Source: an uncultured Clostridia bacterium
GTDB lineage: Bacteria > Bacillota > Clostridia > Oscillospirales > Oscillospiraceae
Direction: 5' to 3'
NCBI GenBank assembly: GCA_946187475.1
Contig: CAMHRJ010000074.1
Span: 1 to 8,832 of the forward strand
Length of the DNA stretch: 8,832 bases
A program made the translations under genes and the position numbers. Positions 1-6,502 of this stretch are shown here, piece by piece. Within the stretch, counting starts at the first letter, position 1. Each line of letters starts with the position of its first letter. The notes beneath the pieces are model-generated. The model was given only the letters and a program-made list of their open reading frames with translations. It had not been told where the DNA came from and did no database searches.

Positions 1-147
1 GTGCACCGCAATACGCTGGTCTACCGGCTGGAGAAGGTCAAGAAGATCACCGGCCTGGATCTGCGGGAGTTTGAGGACGCGATCCTGTTCAAGGTCGCGG
101 TGATGGTAAAACAGTATCTGAACTCTCAGAACGGCAACAAGTTCTGA
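1..147 (+). CDS. PucR/CdaR-like transcriptional regulator, C-terminal helix-turn-helix (5' end outside window)
   Basis: The window opens inside this gene; 48 codons remain before TGA at 145-147. The first codon, GTG, is read here as an internal valine, not a start. The visible peptide begins VHRNTLVYRLEKVKKITGLD and continues with LREFEDAILFKVAV. This matches the C-terminal HTH found in PucR/CdaR (sugar-diacid type) regulators, where an 'HRNTL.YRL.KI...TG.DL...ED' pattern forms the DNA-binding helices and a short helix follows. The effector-binding part is upstream and not visible, so neither ligand nor targets can be stated. It ends 43 bp before ftsE on the same strand. The gap holds a small C/G-rich dyad without a T-tract, so read-through into ftsE is possible. 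The family call is fairly secure; regulation of ftsEX by this protein is not shown. Confidence 0.8.
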   Translation: MHRNTLVYRLEKVKKITGLDLREFEDAILFKVAVMVKQYLNSQNGNKF

Positions 148-190
148 GCCCCCCTCCCCCGCGCGGAGGGAAATGAATTGAGGTAAGCTT

Positions 191-883
191 ATGGTTCAAA
201 TGCAGGACGTCCGGATGGTCTACCAGAACACCGGCGCGGTCGCGCTGGACGGCGTCAGCTTCGATATCGAAGACGGCGAGTTCGTGTTCCTGGTCGGTCC
301 CTCCGGCTCCGGAAAAACAACGATCATCAAACTGCTCACCGGTGAGGAAACCATCACCGACGGCAGTCTGAAGGTCAACGGCTTCGATCTGAAGAAGATG
401 AAAAAGCGCAAGCTGCCGCGTCTGCGGCGGACGCTGGGCGTCATCTTTCAGGATTTCCGCCTGATCGACAAGATGACCGTGTATGAAAACGTCGCCTTTG
501 CCATGCGCGTGGTGGGCGCCAGCGGAAAAGAGATCCGCAAGCGCGTTCCCCAGGTGCTGGAGCTGGTGGGGCTGTCGGAGTACAGCAAGCGCCGGCCCGA
601 GGAGCTCTCCGGCGGCGAGCAGCAGCGCGTTTCCATCGCGCGTGCGCTGGTGAACAACCCCCGCATGATCATTGCGGACGAGCCCACCGGCAACCTGGAC
701 CCGGTTCGCAGTCTCGATTTGATGCTGCTGCTGGAAAAGATCAACGAGTTGGGAACCACCGTGGTGGTGGTCACCCACGAAAAGGAGCTGGTCAACGCGT
801 TTTCCAAGCGCGTGATCGCCATTGATTCCGGTAAGGTGATCAGCGACGGAATGGACGGGTATTTCGGCTATGAAATTGAATAG
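191..883 (+). CDS. ftsE: Cell division ATP-binding protein FtsE
   Basis: Cytoplasmic ABC-type ATPase that pairs with FtsX; ATP binding and hydrolysis are thought to drive conformational changes in FtsX that control a peptidoglycan hydrolase outside the membrane. All nucleotide-binding motifs are present in the 230 residues: Walker A GPSGSGKT (36-43), Q-loop with Q87 in the FtsE-typical FQDFRLI stretch, signature LSGGE (139-143), Walker B MIIADE (159-164), D-loop around 168-171 and H-loop H196. The length is normal for FtsE, and the FQDFRL motif together with the ftsX neighbour separates it from LolD/MacB-type ATPases. The ATG at 191 is chosen because GAGG (180-183) lies 7 nt upstream; a second ATG at codon 4 has no better site. 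The 3' end overlaps ftsX by 14 bp, which suggests translational coupling. No convincing promoter is visible in the 43 bp before it. Confidence 0.96.
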   Translation: MVQMQDVRMVYQNTGAVALDGVSFDIEDGEFVFLVGPSGSGKTTIIKLLTGEETITDGSLKVNGFDLKKMKKRKLPRLRRTLGVIFQDFRLIDKMTVYENVAFAMRVVGASGKEIRKRVPQVLELVGLSEYSKRRPEELSGGEQQRVSIARALVNNPRMIIADEPTGNLDPVRSLDLMLLLEKINELGTTVVVVTHEKELVNAFSKRVIAIDSGKVISDGMDGYFGYEIE

Positions 884-1754
884 ATTTTTCTACCTGATCG
901 GCCAGGGCGTGAAGAATATTTTTACCCACGGCTTCATGTCCTTTGCCTCGGTGGCGATCATCATGGCCTGCCTGCTGATTATGGGCTGTTTCTCGCTCAT
1001 TACGCTGAACATCGACAACATGATCGCCGAAATGCAGAGCCAGAACAAAGTCATCGCCTACGTGGACGAAAAACTCTCTGAGGACGATGCCCGGGCTCTG
1101 GAAAAGAATGTTTCCAAGGTGGGCAACATCGAGTCCATGGAGTTCGTTACCCGCGAGGAGGCCATGGAGAACTTTGAGTCGGATTATGACAGCAAGCTCT
1201 TCACCAACATCGACTCCAGCGTGTTCCGGCACCGCTATGTCATCACCCTTGCGGACCTCTCCCTGATGGATCAGACCAAGGAAGAGCTGGAGAACGTGAA
1301 GGGCATCGCCGATGTGACCGCACATCTGGACTATGCTGAAAAGTTCGTCACCTTCCGCAACATCGTCAGCATCGTGTCTGTGATTCTGGTGGTGACGCTC
1401 TTTGTGGTGTCGCTGTTCATCATGACCAACACCATCAAGCTCGCCACCTTCGGGCGGCGGGAGGAAATCGCCATCATGCGCATCGTTGGCGCCACCAACG
1501 GCTTTATCCGCTTCCCCTTCGTCATCGAGGGTCTGATCCTCGGCGCTCTGGGCGGCGGACTGGCCTATGTGTTGGTGATGGTCCTCTACCACGTGGCAAC
1601 CCAGAAGCTTCTGAGTGCCATGGCCTTTGGCTTCGTGGTGCTGGTTCCTTTCAGTACCGTTGCCATGCCGCTGCTTGGCGTATTTCTCGGCGTCGGCATC
1701 CTCGTCGGCGTCCTGGGCGGTCTCTCGGCCATTCGGAATTATCTGAAGTTCTGA
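870..1754 (+). CDS. ftsX: Cell division membrane protein FtsX
   Basis: Membrane partner of FtsE. The 294 residues show the canonical FtsX plan: a short cytoplasmic N-terminus, TM1 at about 22-46, an extracytoplasmic domain at about 47-162, then TM2 (164-187), TM3 (216-240) and TM4 (261-285), with the C-terminus back in the cytoplasm. The cytoplasmic loop after TM2 carries the family hallmark RREEIAIMRIVGATNGFIR (196-214), which contacts the ATPase in related transporters. In other bacteria the large external loop binds the coiled-coil of a hydrolase or hydrolase activator (EnvC, PcsB, CwlO); here the obvious partner is the next gene. The start lies inside the last codons of ftsE, so translation is probably coupled. 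The stop TGA is 37 bp before the M23 gene. Family assignment is very secure; partner identity is inferred from order. Confidence 0.95.
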   Translation: MKLNRFFYLIGQGVKNIFTHGFMSFASVAIIMACLLIMGCFSLITLNIDNMIAEMQSQNKVIAYVDEKLSEDDARALEKNVSKVGNIESMEFVTREEAMENFESDYDSKLFTNIDSSVFRHRYVITLADLSLMDQTKEELENVKGIADVTAHLDYAEKFVTFRNIVSIVSVILVVTLFVVSLFIMTNTIKLATFGRREEIAIMRIVGATNGFIRFPFVIEGLILGALGGGLAYVLVMVLYHVATQKLLSAMAFGFVVLVPFSTVAMPLLGVFLGVGILVGVLGGLSAIRNYLKF

Positions 1755-1776
1755 GAGCCACCCCATCGCAATTCTC

Positions 1777-1800
1777 AAAAGGAGGCGTTTCATGAAACGC
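1777..1800 (+). promoter_or_regulatory. Strong ribosome binding site fused to a perfect 16-bp palindrome over the start codon
   Basis: AAAAGGAGG (1777-1785) is a near-ideal Shine-Dalgarno sequence 6 nt before the ATG at 1792. The last G of it begins a perfect palindrome, GCGTTTCATGAAACGC (1785-1800), centred on the start region. In RNA this can fold as a 6-bp stem (GCGUUU with AAACGC) whose loop is CAUG, so the start codon would sit in the loop and one SD base in the stem. The palindrome is seen directly; any effect on translation is inference. Six-base arms can arise by chance, and the second arm is simply the codons for Lys-Arg. Confidence 0.55.
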
Positions 1801-3087
1801 AGTACCGCAGTAAGAGTCATTTGCATCCTGCTGGCAGTGATCTTTGTTTTGTCGCTGCTGGTGGTGATGCTCCCGTCCCGGGCCAGCGCCGTCACCCAGT
1901 CTGAGATCGACGCCCTGCAGGCCAAACAGAATGAGATCAAGGCCAAACAGGCCGAGCAGCAGGGCCAGATCGACTCCCTGCGCAGCGAGCAGGCCGGCGT
2001 TATGGATCAGAAGGAAGCTCTGGACGCCGAGGCCGACCTGACCCAGCAGGAGATCAACGTGGTCCAGGAGCAGATCGACGTCTACACCGATCTGATTGCC
2101 CAGAAGACCGTGGAGCTGGAGCAGGCCAAGGCCGACGAGGCTGAGCAGTCGGAGCTTCTCCGCACCCGCATGCGCGAGATGGAAGAGGGCGGCAAGCTCT
2201 CCTTCCTCGTGGTGCTGATGGAATCCCGCAGCATCTCTGACCTGCTGACCCGCATCGACATGATCAACGAGGTCATGAGCTACGACAAGAGCCTGGAGAA
2301 GTCTCTCACCGCCGCCCGCCAGCATGTGGAGGAAGCGGAAGTGGCTCTGGAGCAGTTCAAGGCCGAACAGGAGGCCAAGAAGGCCGAGCTGGACGCCAAG
2401 AAGGCCGATCTTATGGCCCAGGTGGCCGAGGCTGAGGCTCTGATCAAGAGTCTGGAGTCTGACATCGACGCCTATGTGGCCGCGTACAATGAGACCGAGG
2501 CCGCGAAGCAGGATCTGCAGAAGCAGATCGACCAGAAGGTGGCACAGCTGGAGGCCGAGCGCAAGGCCGCCGAGGAGGCTGCCCGCAAGGCCGCTGCCGA
2601 AGCCGCCGCAAGAGCCGCCGCTCAGCAGCAGTCCAGCACTTCCGCCGCTGCAGCGCCCGCCGCCACGACTACTACTACGACCTATACCACGGGCACCGGC
2701 AGCATGATCTGGCCGTCTAACTCGTCCCACACCATCACGAGCCCCTTCGGTTACCGCATCCACCCCATCACCGGCGTGAGCAAGCTGCACACCGGCGTGG
2801 ACATCGGCGCCAGCTACGGCACCAATGTCCTGGCTGCTGACAGCGGCACGGTCATCCTGGCCGGCTGGAACGGCGGCTACGGCAACTGCGTGGTCATCAG
2901 CCATGGCAACGGCATCAGCACCCTGTACGGACATATGAGCTCCATTGCGGTCAGTGTTGGCCAGAGTGTGTCTCAGGGTCAGACGGTCGGCTATGTGGGT
3001 TCCACCGGCGCTTCCACCGGCCCGCACCTCCACTGGGAGGTGGCGGTGAACGGCGTGCGTCAGAATCCGCTGAATTACGCCAGTTAA
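1792..3087 (+). CDS. Secreted coiled-coil M23 (LytM) peptidoglycan hydrolase, probable FtsEX effector
   Basis: Predicted cell-wall endopeptidase cutting peptide cross-links. Of 431 residues, 1-33 form a signal peptide (charged start, hydrophobic 8-27, probable cleavage after ASA at 31-33). Residues 35-130 and 165-275 are Gln/Glu/Lys/Ala-rich and strongly coiled-coil; between them is a less charged stretch (136-165, LSFLVVLMESRSISDLLTRI) of the kind seen in PcsB/CwlO/EnvC proteins near their FtsX-binding hinge. An Ala-rich then Thr-rich linker (264-304) leads to the LytM domain (305-431). Its metal and catalytic residues look complete: SPFGYR (317-322), HTGVD (zinc ligands H333, D337), H381 in YGHM, and HLH (H412, H414). 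Unlike E. coli EnvC, whose LytM domain is degenerate, this enzyme should be active. Being directly after ftsX suggests FtsEX control. Other Firmicutes use CHAP or NlpC/P60 domains in this role. Confidence 0.92.
   Translation: MKRSTAVRVICILLAVIFVLSLLVVMLPSRASAVTQSEIDALQAKQNEIKAKQAEQQGQIDSLRSEQAGVMDQKEALDAEADLTQQEINVVQEQIDVYTDLIAQKTVELEQAKADEAEQSELLRTRMREMEEGGKLSFLVVLMESRSISDLLTRIDMINEVMSYDKSLEKSLTAARQHVEEAEVALEQFKAEQEAKKAELDAKKADLMAQVAEAEALIKSLESDIDAYVAAYNETEAAKQDLQKQIDQKVAQLEAERKAAEEAARKAAAEAAARAAAQQQSSTSAAAAPAATTTTTTYTTGTGSMIWPSNSSHTITSPFGYRIHPITGVSKLHTGVDIGASYGTNVLAADSGTVILAGWNGGYGNCVVISHGNGISTLYGHMSSIAVSVGQSVSQGQTVGYVGSTGASTGPHLHWEVAVNGVRQNPLNYAS
2665..2682 (+). repeat. Short ACN codon run (six threonines) in the hydrolase linker
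   Basis: Six consecutive threonine codons (ACG, ACT, ACT, ACT, ACG, ACC) encode residues 292-297 of the M23 protein, followed by Tyr and two more threonines. With the alanine-rich stretch before it, this forms a flexible low-complexity linker between the coiled coil and the catalytic domain. The three identical ACT codons make a tiny trinucleotide repeat; length variation between strains is possible but not shown. Confidence 0.7.
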
Positions 3088-3112
3088 TTCCCATCCCAAC
3101 CCGAAAACCATA

Positions 3113-3142
3113 CGCCGGGCAGTCTGAAATGGCTGCCCGGCG
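3113..3142 (+). other. Strong GC-rich hairpin between the M23 hydrolase and S41 protease genes
   Basis: CGCCGGGCAG (3113-3122) and CTGCCCGGCG (3133-3142) are perfect 10-bp inverted repeats; in RNA a G-U and a C-G pair extend the stem to 12 bp with loop UGAAAU. It begins 25 bp after the hydrolase stop and ends 23 bp before the protease ATG. No T-tract follows (the next bases are CGAGTGCTGA), so it does not look like a classical intrinsic terminator. A role in partial attenuation, mRNA processing or protection of the upstream message is plausible; the DNA shows only the structure. Confidence 0.75.
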
Positions 3143-3153
3143 CGAGTGCTGAT

Positions 3154-3160
3154 TTGGAGG
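3154..3160 (+). promoter_or_regulatory. Ribosome binding site that fixes the S41 protease start
   Basis: TTGGAGG (3154-3160) contains GGAGG 5 nt before the ATG at 3166. A TTG at 3154 is in frame and would add four residues, but that TTG is part of the Shine-Dalgarno sequence itself and has no good site of its own. The ATG at 3166 is therefore the more likely start. Confidence 0.8.
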
Positions 3161-3165
3161 CATTC

Positions 3166-4422
3166 ATGGACGAACAAAACACGCCCGTCACCCCTCGGGA
3201 AAGACGCAAAACGTCGCCCCGCCGCCCCAGTTCCAACATGATTCGCGGCCTGTTTGCGGCTATCATAGCCTGTGTGCTGTGCATCGCCATCACCGCGGGC
3301 GTCATGTGTCTGATCTTCTTCGGGAAGTTCGGCGGCGTTTCCAACTTCAAGCTGGCCCAGAAGCTGGCGGAGGTCAAGGACGTCATTGACGAAAACTACA
3401 TCGGCGAGAGCGGAGATCAGGACATCATCGACGCCGCTTCCGCCGCCATGGTCACCGCCACCGGCGACCAGTGGAGCTACTACATGACGCCGGAAGAATA
3501 TGTGGCCTACCAGATGTATTCCGCCAACGAGTATGCCGGCATCGGCGTCACGATCCAGGCGGAATCCACCGGCGGCGGCTACCGCATCGTGGCAGTCACG
3601 GCGGACTCCCCTGCCGAGAAGGCCGGGCTCACCGCAGGCGACATCATCCTCTCCGTGGATGATGAGGACGTCTCCGGCATGAGTCTGGTGGAGGTGCAGC
3701 AGCTGATCCGCTCCAAGGTGGATAAGACCATCGCCTTCACCATCCGCGGCACCGACGGTCAAAGCCGGAACGTGTCGGTGGACTGCACCGTGATCCACAC
3801 GAACCCCGTCACCTTTGAGCTCATGGACAATAACATCGGCTATATCCGCATCACGAACTTCGAGTCCGGCAGCGGTGATGGGGCCGTGAAGGCCATCGAC
3901 CAGCTGCTGTCCGACGGCGCTTCCTCGCTGATCTTCGACGTGCGCGGCAACCCCGGCGGCAAGCTCACGGAGCTCATCACCCTGCTGGATCACGTGCTGC
4001 CCGAGGGCGATATCTTCGTCAGCGTGGACAAATCCGGCAAGGAGACCGTCACCACTTCGGACAATCTCTGCGTGAAGGTGCCCATGTGCGTGCTGGTCAA
4101 CGGCAGCACCTACAGCGCGGCCGAGTTCTTCGCCGCCGCCCTGCAGGAGTATGACTGGGCCACCATCGTAGGCGAGCAGACCTCCGGCAAGGGCCGCAGC
4201 CAGACCACCATCGCGCTGTCGGACGGCAGCGCGGTGCACATCTCCAGCGCCAAGTATCTGACGCCTCAGCGCACGGATCTCTCGGAGACCGGCGGGCTGG
4301 TGCCGGACATCGTCCGCAGCCAGGTGATGGAGACCGTCACCGACCCCGACACCGGTGAGACCATCGAGCAGGAGTCGGAGACCGACGCCCAGCTGGAGGC
4401 TGCCATCGCGGCACTCCAGTAA
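3166..4422 (+). CDS. Membrane-anchored S41 family (C-terminal processing, Ctp-type) serine protease with PDZ domain
   Basis: Predicted carboxyl-terminal processing protease acting outside the cytoplasmic membrane. From the ATG at 3166 it has 418 residues: a basic cytoplasmic tail (11-27, rich in Arg/Lys), one membrane anchor (about 28-53), an N-terminal helical part, a PDZ domain (about 123-208, with AGIGVTI and GLTAGDIILSV), and the S41 core (about 220-382). Spacing to known Ctp enzymes identifies Ser317 (in GSTYSAAEFF), Lys342 (in TSGKGRSQ) and Gln346; the Ser-Lys distance of 25 and Lys-Gln distance of 4 match E. coli Prc and B. subtilis CtpB. The motif has STYSAAE where many relatives have SASASE, but the catalytic serine is kept. 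The C-terminus is an acidic tail without a peptidoglycan-binding domain. Ctp proteases elsewhere cut wall hydrolases (Prc, Pseudomonas CtpA) or sporulation proteins (CtpB). Its place behind the M23 hydrolase favours a wall role, but the substrate is inferred. Confidence 0.93.
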   Translation: MDEQNTPVTPRERRKTSPRRPSSNMIRGLFAAIIACVLCIAITAGVMCLIFFGKFGGVSNFKLAQKLAEVKDVIDENYIGESGDQDIIDAASAAMVTATGDQWSYYMTPEEYVAYQMYSANEYAGIGVTIQAESTGGGYRIVAVTADSPAEKAGLTAGDIILSVDDEDVSGMSLVEVQQLIRSKVDKTIAFTIRGTDGQSRNVSVDCTVIHTNPVTFELMDNNIGYIRITNFESGSGDGAVKAIDQLLSDGASSLIFDVRGNPGGKLTELITLLDHVLPEGDIFVSVDKSGKETVTTSDNLCVKVPMCVLVNGSTYSAAEFFAAALQEYDWATIVGEQTSGKGRSQTTIALSDGSAVHISSAKYLTPQRTDLSETGGLVPDIVRSQVMETVTDPDTGETIEQESETDAQLEAAIAALQ

Positions 4423-4491
4423 GCCGCCCAAAAAAACCACTATTATGCGCAATAATCATTTGAAATAAATCATCAGGAAGAAGGAACGACC

Positions 4492-4974
4492 ATGGCAAAC
4501 GAGAGCAGATACAAAATGAGCAGCGAGCGCCTTGCCGCGCTCAAGGAAGAGCTTCAGCATCTGGACACCGTCGGCATGAAAGAGGCCGCGGAGCGCATCA
4601 AGGAGGCTCGCGCCTTCGGCGATCTGAGCGAGAACAGCGAGTATGACGAGGCCAAAAACGAGCAGGGCAAAATCGCCTCCCGCATCGCGGAGCTGAAAGA
4701 CCTCATCGAGCACGCGATCATCACCGAGAAGTCCGAGGAGCACGCCGACGTGGTCACCATCGGCAGCAAGGTGAAGCTCAAGGACATGCAGGACAAGTCC
4801 GAGGAGGTGTACCAGATCGTCGGCTCTCAGGAGATTGACCCCATGAACGGCCTCATTTCCGACGACAGCCCCATCGGCCACGCCATCAAGGGCCACCGCG
4901 CCGGCGACACCGTCATCGTGGAAGCCCCCGCCGGTGAGCTGAAGTTCAAGATTATCGAAGTGATCAACGACTGA
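4492..4974 (+). CDS. greA: Transcription elongation factor GreA
   Basis: GreA inserts into the secondary channel of RNA polymerase and stimulates cleavage of backtracked transcripts. The 160 residues match the family in length and plan: an N-terminal antiparallel coiled-coil (about 8-80) whose tip carries ARAFGDLSENSEYDEAK (39-55) with acidic D44 and E47, equivalent to the catalytic tip residues of E. coli GreA, and a C-terminal FKBP-like domain (about 85-160) with SPIGHAIKGHRAGD. The ATG at 4492 is preceded by AGGAAGAAGGAA. The 69-bp gap before it (4423-4491) is clearly more AT-rich than its surroundings, with an A7 run and short AT stretches such as TATTAT (4441-4446), but I could not pair a -10 with a credible -35, so no promoter is called. 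lysS follows after 19 bp, a common pairing in Firmicutes. Confidence 0.96.
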   Translation: MANESRYKMSSERLAALKEELQHLDTVGMKEAAERIKEARAFGDLSENSEYDEAKNEQGKIASRIAELKDLIEHAIITEKSEEHADVVTIGSKVKLKDMQDKSEEVYQIVGSQEIDPMNGLISDDSPIGHAIKGHRAGDTVIVEAPAGELKFKIIEVIND

Positions 4975-4993
4975 TTCAGGAGCAAGAAATACC

Positions 4994-6496
4994 ATGAGCG
5001 AAGAAAAGAACAACCAGTCCCCCGCCCCGGAGCAGGACCTCTCGGAGCTGCTGCAGATCCGCCGCGATAAGCTGAAGGCCCTGCAGGATGAGGGCCGCGA
5101 CCCCTTCCAGCGCACCCGCTTCGTGCGCAGCGCCTGGTCCGAGGAAATCAAAGCCGACTTTGACGGATTCAACGAAAAGACCGTCCAGGTGGCCGGCCGC
5201 ATCATGTCCAAGCGCGGCATGGGCAAGGCAATTTTCTGCCACATTCAGGACGACAAGGGCCAGATCCAGCTCTACATCCGCAAGGACGCGGTGTCGGAGC
5301 AGGAGTTTGCGGACTTCCGCAAGTATGACATCGGTGACATCATCGGCGTCAGCGGTTTTGTGTTCCAGACCAAGACCGGCGAGATCAGCGTCCACGTGGA
5401 ATCCGTAGTGCTGCTCTCCAAGTCCCTGCGTCCCCTGCCGGAGAAGTTCCACGGCATGACCAACACAGAGCTCAAGTACCGCCAGCGGTATGTGGATCTG
5501 ATCATGAGCCGCGAAAGCCGCCGCAACTTTGAGATCCGCAGCGCTTTCATCCGCCACGTCCGCCGTTATCTGGACGATCACGGCTACATGGAAGTGGAGA
5601 CCCCGGTGCTGAACACCATCTCCGGCGGCGCCACCGCCCGGCCCTTCATCACCCACCACAACACCCTGGACATGGACATGTACCTGCGCATCGCCACGGA
5701 GCTGAATCTGAAGCGTCTGATCGTGGGCGGCATTGAGCGGGTCTATGAGATCGGCCGCATCTTCCGCAACGAGGGCATGGATACCAAGCACAACCCGGAA
5801 TTCACCACCGTGGAGCTGTATCAGTCCTACGCGGACTTTAACGATATGATGGACCTGTTTGAGGAGCTGCTCAGCTCCGCCGCCAAGGAGATCGTTGGCA
5901 GCTACCAGCTCACCTGGCAGGAGCAGGACATCGACCTGACTCCCGGCTGGCCCCGGCTCACCATGGCGGAAGCCGTGAAGAAGTACGTGGGCGTGGACTT
6001 CATGGAGATCACCGATAACGCTGAGGCCGTGGCCGCTGCCAAGGCTGCCGGTGTGGACATGGAGAACGTGGAACCCACCTGGGGCCACGCACTGTATGAG
6101 TGCTTCGACCAGAAGGTGGAGGAGCAGCTCATTCAGCCCACCTTCATCACCATGCATCCCGTTGACGTCTCTCCCCTGGCCAAGCGCAGCCCCAAGGACT
6201 CGCGCCTGACCGAGCGGTTTGAGCTCTTCATCTGCCACAGCGAGATGGGCAATGCCTTTTCCGAGCTGAACGACCCCATCGACCAGCGCCAGCGCTTCCA
6301 GAAGCAGGTAGAGCTGCGGGCCAAGGGCGACGACGAGGCCGGCATGATGGACGAGGACTTCATCAACGCCCTGGAGTACGGCATGCCCCCCACCGGCGGT
6401 CTCGGCATCGGCATCGACCGCTGCGTGATGCTGCTGTGCGGCGTGAACTCCATCCGCGACGTGATTTTGTTCCCAACCATGAAGCCCATGGAGTAA
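4994..6496 (+). CDS. lysS: Lysyl-tRNA synthetase, class II
   Basis: Charges tRNA-Lys with lysine in the cytoplasm. The 500 residues match bacterial class II LysRS in length. After an acidic N-terminal tail and short helical region comes an OB-fold anticodon-binding domain (about 64-142, with VQVAGRIMSKRGMGKAIFCH). The class II catalytic domain shows motif 1 (about 186-206, ending YMEVETPVL), the substrate-binding GGATARPF (211-218), motif 2 GRIFRNEGMDTKHNPEFT (254-271) and motif 3 GLGIGIDRCVML (469-480). SPLAKRSP and MGNAFSELNDP, both typical of LysRS, are also present. No frameshift or missing motif is seen. An AGGAG (4978-4982) lies 11 nt before the ATG, a slightly long spacing. The stop TAA is only 6 bp before the next start, and that gene's ribosome site lies inside the last lysS codons. 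Confidence 0.98.
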   Translation: MSEEKNNQSPAPEQDLSELLQIRRDKLKALQDEGRDPFQRTRFVRSAWSEEIKADFDGFNEKTVQVAGRIMSKRGMGKAIFCHIQDDKGQIQLYIRKDAVSEQEFADFRKYDIGDIIGVSGFVFQTKTGEISVHVESVVLLSKSLRPLPEKFHGMTNTELKYRQRYVDLIMSRESRRNFEIRSAFIRHVRRYLDDHGYMEVETPVLNTISGGATARPFITHHNTLDMDMYLRIATELNLKRLIVGGIERVYEIGRIFRNEGMDTKHNPEFTTVELYQSYADFNDMMDLFEELLSSAAKEIVGSYQLTWQEQDIDLTPGWPRLTMAEAVKKYVGVDFMEITDNAEAVAAAKAAGVDMENVEPTWGHALYECFDQKVEEQLIQPTFITMHPVDVSPLAKRSPKDSRLTERFELFICHSEMGNAFSELNDPIDQRQRFQKQVELRAKGDDEAGMMDEDFINALEYGMPPTGGLGIGIDRCVMLLCGVNSIRDVILFPTMKPME

Positions 6497-6502
6497 TTCG
6501 CC

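Noticed and set aside
152..170. CCCTCC/GGAGGG dyad between the PucR-like gene and ftsE, considered as a terminator
   Set aside because: Only 6-bp arms with a 7-nt loop and no T-tract afterwards; too weak to call, and its GGAGGG is too far from the ATG at 191 to act as its ribosome site.
840..1946. Long - strand open frame antisense to ftsX
   Set aside because: Its translation is His/Asp/Glu/Gln-rich without domain, and it runs through ftsX and into the next gene; a codon-bias shadow.
3154..3165. TTG start adding four residues to the S41 protease
   Set aside because: The TTG is part of the GGAGG ribosome site for the ATG at 3166 and has no ribosome site of its own at a proper distance.
1651..4452. 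Very long open frame (933 codons) on the - strand
   Set aside because: It lies antisense to the M23 and S41 genes, both of which have intact motifs and ribosome sites. Its translation is Leu/Gly/His/Asp-rich low complexity, as expected from the reverse complement of GC-rich coding DNA, and it has no recognisable domain.
4423..4491. Promoter for greA in the AT-rich gap
   Set aside because: TATTAT (4441-4446) and TTGAAA (4460-4465) look promoter-like singly, but neither pairs with a partner hexamer at 16-18 bp on the + strand.
4976..6238. Long - strand open frame antisense to lysS
   Set aside because: lysS is complete and unmistakable on the + strand; the antisense translation is His/Val/Leu/Ala-rich without motifs.
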